Source: Phellopilus nigrolimitatus (Eukaryota > Basidiomycota > Agaricomycetes > Hymenochaetales > Hymenochaetaceae). From it: a DNA stretch of 64,000 nucleotides. A model generated the notes under the pieces. The model was not told the origin of the DNA, made no database searches, and saw only the letters and a list, made by a program, of their open reading frames with translations. The translations under genes and the position numbers were made by a program. Position 1 is the stretch's first letter, and each line of letters begins with the position of its first letter. Positions 59,994 through 64,000 of this stretch are shown here, piece after piece. The stretch is taken from contig JAJOHG010000001.1 of assembly GCA_021029095.1 (NCBI GenBank), positions 1,488,001 through 1,552,000 of the forward strand. Reading direction: 5' to 3'.

Positions 59994-62900
59994 TCAGTCC
60001 ATTTCTTCGATCTCCATATCGTCATCTTCCCAGCCATCTTCCATTCGAGAACCTTGCAATGTACGTTCGTGGTTGGGGACGATAATTAACCGGTTGTGAG
60101 GACCGTCGAATTGCACATTGATCGTTTCACCATCGCGAATGGTGTTTTCAAGAATGAGAATCGAAAGCGGGTTCAGGAGCTCGCTCTGGATCGTACGATG
60201 CAGAGGACGCGCGCCGTAAATCGGAGAGTAACCAATGGAAGCAAGGTAGTTCTTCGCCTCGTCAGAGATGACCAGGACCATTTTCTTCTCGTTCAGCCGC
60301 TCCTGCACCTCCCTGAGACGAATATCGACAATCTTTGTGATGTTTCGACGCGAAAGCGAGCGGAAGATGACAATTTCGTCAATACGGTTGATAAACTCAG
60401 GCGGAAAGTGGCTCTGGATCGCGCCCATAACCAGCGAACGCGTCTCTGGCTTAACAGGCCCGTCGCGCATGTCATTGAGGTACACAGCACCCAAGTTCGA
60501 TGTCATAATAATCACCGTATTTCGAAAGTCAACTACGCGGCCTTGGCCATCAGTGAGGCGGCCATCGTCGAGAACCTGTAGAAACAAGGTGACAAATTCG
60601 CGCGACGCCTTCTCGATCTCATCGATGAGGACGATAGAATATGGCTTGCGACGGACATACTCGGTAAGCTGTCCTCCGCTGTCGTGTCCGACGTAGCCAG
60701 GCGGAGCGCCGATAAGGCGAGAGATGGAATGCTTCTCGGAGTATTCGGTCGCATCAATACGGATCATCGCATCGGGAGAATCGAAGAGTAATGTCGCAAG
60801 CGTCTTGCTGAGCAGAGTCTTCCCCGTACCGGAAGGGCCAGCGAAGAGGAAGCTGGCGATGGGACGTTGTGCACTTGCGAGGCCGCTCCGAGAAAGACGA
60901 ATAGCATTTGCGACGGCCTTGACAGCCTCAGGCTGACCCACTACGTTTTGGCTGAGGATTGATTCCATACCCAAAAGTTTATCTTTCTCTGTGGACATAA
61001 GCCTAAACAAAATATGTACCTAAGAAACTATAGTCAAGTAACAGAAGAAAATCATATGCCTACCTAGTGACGGGAATAGACGTCCAACGGGCAACGATGT
61101 CAGCAATTTGCTCCGGAGTGACGGTGTCGGTGCCACCTCCAGCAGCAGCATCTTCTTCGGCTTTTTTGGCTTCGAGCAGGGAAACGCGTTGCTGAAGGTC
61201 GGGAAGGGCGTAGTAACGAAGGTCAGAAGCAGTCGCGAGATCATATCTGTGAGGAGGAAGGGCCGTTCAGTACAACAGACCGAAAATAAATAAAAATGAC
61301 GCAAGTTTTCACCTCCTTTCCGCATCGTCAGCCTTCGCCTTTAACTCATCGATTTTCCTGCGTAACTCGGTGATTTGATCACCGCGTTTCTTTTCGGTTT
61401 CGTACGCAGATCTTAGAGGCGCAAGCTTCTCGTCAACATCTGCGATCGCCTTACGGGCAGCTTTGAGACGCTCTTTGCTAGCGTCGTCTTTCTCACGCTC
61501 GAGTGCATGAATCTCGACTTCAAGCTCGAGCTTGCGACGGTTGAGTTGGTCAATCTCTTCGGGTGCAGTTTCGCGGGTAACACGGACACTGTCAATTAGG
61601 ACGTCAATAGATAGGTTAACAAATACTAAACTTAAACATATGTGATTTACCTTGCGCATGCCTCATCAACCAAATCAATAGCAGCATCCGGCAGTCTCCT
61701 TGAAGTAAGATAGCGATGGGCTAGCTGGGCGGCGGCTATCAAAGCGCCGTCAAGAATACGTACACCATGGTGGACCTCATACTTCTCGCGAATACCACGC
61801 AGGATGGAAATAGTTTCTGGGACGGAAGGCTCGTTGACGATAACTTGTGCAAATCGACGTTCAAGCGCAGCGTCTTTCTCAATATACTTGCGGTATTCTG
61901 CGAGGGTCGTCGCGCCAATGCAGCGGAGTTTTCCGCGAGCAAGAAGGGGCTTGAAGAGGTTTGCTAAGAAAGCAAGTCAGCAACAAGCTATCACCAGAAA
62001 GAAGAGACGTTATCACCTGCGTCCATGCCGCCGCCTTCACCGCCACTTCCAGCCATAATTAGGTGGAGCTCATCGATGAAAAGGATGACACCGGTGCCTT
62101 CCTCGGACGCCTTTTCGACCTCGCTTAGCACCGCCTTTACCCGTTCCTCATACTCGCCTGGAGAAAAGGTTAATACGATTGTTTTACCTGAAGTTATTTT
62201 CTGGACATGACACTTACCCTTGTACTTGGCACCTGCCATCAGGGACCCCATATCCAGGGTGAAAAGGCGACAGAAAAGTGATGCAGGCACATCACGCTTC
62301 ACGATCCGCTGGGCGAGACCCTCTGCAATAGCAGTTTTACCAACGCCCGGTTCGCCGATGAGCACAGGGTTGTTCTTCGTCCTGTTAGAAATGATTATTA
62401 GTCAATAAGACCCGATGATTTAGAAATGAAACTTTACCTTCTGCAGAGAATGCGAATCACTCTTCGTATTTCATTGTCTCTCCCGACGACAGGGTCAATC
62501 TTGCCTTCCTCAGCAAGACTAGTGAGGTCGACAGCATATTTCTGAAGAGCATCGAAACCTTGTTCCGCATTCTTACTATCGACCCTCCTATCGCCACGGA
62601 TTTGCTGGATAGCCGTCTTCAAGGCGGCCTCTGTCAAGGAAGCCTCTTTGAGAATAGACGCGATCGTCGAGTCCTTGATGAGGGCAAGTAGAAGTGTATC
62701 GACAGCAATGTAAGCGTCATGGATAGCCGTCTTGATCGACTGCGCTTCACGAAGGACCTTGATGGCGGCACTAGAAAAGGAGACCTCATCTGGCGGTGGG
62801 TCCTGCGTAGGCAAGCGGATGATACTTTTCTGAAGGCCTCGATTCACCGATTGCTATATATAGAAAAGATAGATCAGCAGTCGCAAGCAAGGGAGACGAA

Positions 62901-63245
62901 TGTAAGATTACCCACCGGTTCACCTCCTGCCCTCTGAATAACTGACGAGAATAGCGAGTTCTTGGACTGCTTCGCAGAGTCTGCTTCACCAGCTGGATCG
63001 TTCAGAAGAACAGAAGCTAGGTGAACAGGATAGACTAGATAGAGAACAAAGTGAGCTATATGAACGAAATTGAAGGTGAGAGCGTCATGAGTCTACCCTG
63101 CGCATTTGAATAATCCTTTGCAAGCTGGATAGCAGCTGCAACACTTTCCTGCAAACAGGAAATGATTAGCATTTTCGCACATGCAGAGGATGGAAAGTAA
63201 ATGATAATGCACCTGGGCCTTGTCTGTGAAGTCGAAATTCGACAT
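59994..63245 (-). CDS. HSP104: Heat shock protein Hsp104 (ClpB-type disaggregase)
   Basis: Hexameric AAA+ chaperone that pulls proteins out of aggregates. Start at 63245 ([11 protein letters not shown]). The N domain follows, then NBD1 with Walker [14 protein letters not shown] and Walker [13 protein letters not shown], the coiled-coil middle domain ([21 protein letters not shown]), and NBD2 with Walker A GPSGTGKT, Walker [10 protein letters not shown] and the arginine-finger region [12 protein letters not shown]. The last residues are acidic ([12 protein letters not shown]), comparable to the yeast acidic tail that binds TPR co-chaperones. All motifs are intact. An 18-bp palindrome with a TATA core and an HSE-like site lie upstream. 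Confidence 0.95.
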
Positions 63246-63299
63246 GGTGGTTGTAAAGAAAGAGTTTCTGTTGACGGGGTTCACGACGAGGATCCCGTG

Positions 63300-63317
63300 G
63301 AGGACTTATAAGTCCTC
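63300..63317 (-). promoter_or_regulatory. 18-bp perfect palindrome with TATA core
   Basis: GAGGACTTATAAGTCCTC is its own reverse complement. The centre TTATAA could serve as TATA box for HSP104, 55 bp before its ATG. Confidence 0.6.
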
Positions 63318-63405
63318 GAATAAAGCATTCCGTCATTTTAGATGGGACACGGACGAGCTCGGAGAAGCAAGTAGTAGGTTGTTCTGCAGCCATGACGCAA
63401 TGTCG

Positions 63406-63418
63406 AGAAACTTCCAGA
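63406..63418 (-). promoter_or_regulatory. Heat shock element-like motif
   Basis: AGAAACTTCCAGA contains alternating nGAAn/nTTCn units (GAA, TTC, then a partial GA), the pattern bound by heat shock factor. It lies about 160 bp before the HSP104 ATG. Confidence 0.5.
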
Positions 63419-63631
63419 CCTGTGACTGAGTACCTCCAAATATGGATTGCTGCTGTTACAGACGGGCCTCGTCATGCTTCAGGGCCGGTCCACAGTCCAA
63501 CGCCACCACAACTGACACACCGCACAGCACGGGCCACAGACCAGTAGACAACAACATATACACTCCCAACACTGATTCGTTGCGACTCAAACTCGCTTTC
63601 TCTCTCCATCTCTTCTTTCATCTATGCAATC

Positions 63632-64000
63632 ATGGCCTCTTCATCCTCTTCATCGTCTCCAGAAATATCCCATGCTCCTCCAGTTTTCGATTCGTCGTTC
63701 TTCAAATATGCCTCTCTCGATGATGTCCTCGAGGAACTGTCGACGTGTGTAGCCTCGTTCCTACATTCTGACCCATCCACTTACTGGAGGGCTCGTCTCA
63801 CTTTCCCAGCCGTTTCATCATGAATCTTCCGGACCAGGAGATGGCGTCTGTAGAGCGGATGTGTTTCCAAGTCGAACAAGCGTGAGCCTCCCCTCCCCTG
63901 TATTTCCCTCTTCACCCGACCCTTATTCTATTCTCTCAAGGCATTGGTATTATGAGGATTTTATGCGCGAGGCGAATCCGAAGCTCCCAACTCTCACTCT
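63632..64000 (+). CDS. DCP2: mRNA decapping enzyme Dcp2, N-terminal part
   Basis: Runs off the right edge. Start at 63632 (MASSSSSSSPEISHAPPVF). Exons join as SLDDVLEELSTRFIMNLPDQ, SVERMCFQVEQA and HWYYEDFMREANPKLPTL, the conserved N-terminal regulatory domain that binds Dcp1. The Nudix catalytic domain would lie beyond the window. Two introns are visible. Divergent from HSP104. Confidence 0.92.

Larger units (their letters stand above)
63246..63631. other. Divergent promoter, HSP104 and DCP2
   Basis: 385 bp between divergent start codons; carries the palindrome at 63300-63317 and the heat-shock-element-like motif at 63406-63418. Confidence 0.6.

Noticed and set aside
1..64000. Transposons, viral genes, CRISPR arrays
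   Set aside because: No integrase, reverse transcriptase, transposase, long terminal repeats or regularly spaced repeats were seen; CRISPR is not expected in a nuclear fungal genome.

Overview
The window is nuclear DNA of a filamentous basidiomycete, most likely an Agaricomycete. The signs are dense genes on both strands, many short introns (about 50-60 bp) with GT/GC-AG ends, conidiation-6 proteins, a Bck1-type MAPKKK, fungal Zn(II)2Cys6 regulators, Hsp104 and an ERMES subunit. Most genes had to be assembled by hand from exons in different frames, so exon borders are inferred from splice signals plus family similarity.

Layout. 1-12.7 kb: the 5' part of an ankyrin/DIL-domain protein (-, runs off the left edge), RRP15, GID8, the large cell-wall-integrity MAPKKK BCK1, and an intron-rich fungal relative of plant IQM calmodulin-binding proteins. 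12.8-20 kb: a CXXC zinc-binding DUF866 protein (-), a nitrilase, a small acidic orphan, septin CDC3 and a short TPR-MYND protein. 20.2-27 kb: an INCENP/Sli15-type chromosomal passenger protein (-), tRNA-Glu(CTC), and two tandem con-6 genes with two and three repeats. 27.2-32.5 kb: RPB8 (-), MMM1 (-), a tubulin-tyrosine-ligase-like PBY1 protein and a YjbQ/UPF0047 protein. 33.5-36.2 kb: a GATA-like zinc-finger protein (-) with a disrupted frame. 37-47.6 kb: two Zn(II)2Cys6 transcription factors flanking a zinc alcohol dehydrogenase, CPSF30/Yth1 and prephenate dehydratase. 48-58 kb: importin alpha, LSM5, mitochondrial S16, an acyl-CoA-binding ankyrin protein, succinyl-CoA ligase alpha and an Mtr10/transportin-type karyopherin. 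58-64 kb: an orphan protein, HSP104 (-) and, divergently, the 5' end of DCP2.

The genes are mostly housekeeping: rRNA and mRNA processing (RRP15, LSM5, YTH1, DCP2), transcription (RPB8), nuclear import (importin alpha, MTR10), cytokinesis and mitosis (CDC3, INCENP), stress and cell wall (BCK1, HSP104, con-6), mitochondria (MRPS16, LSC1, MMM1). There is no sign of a secondary-metabolite cluster, transposon, CRISPR array or virus.

The most noteworthy observations are very small internal exons (5, 8 and 10 nt in the IQM-like gene; 5 nt inside the zinc cluster of the second transcription factor), several probable GC-AG introns, the exon-per-repeat build of the con-6 genes, an 18-bp palindrome and a heat-shock-element-like motif in the HSP104/DCP2 divergent promoter, and about ten apparent single-base frameshifts spread over six genes. 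Those frameshifts fit residual assembly indels better than real gene loss.
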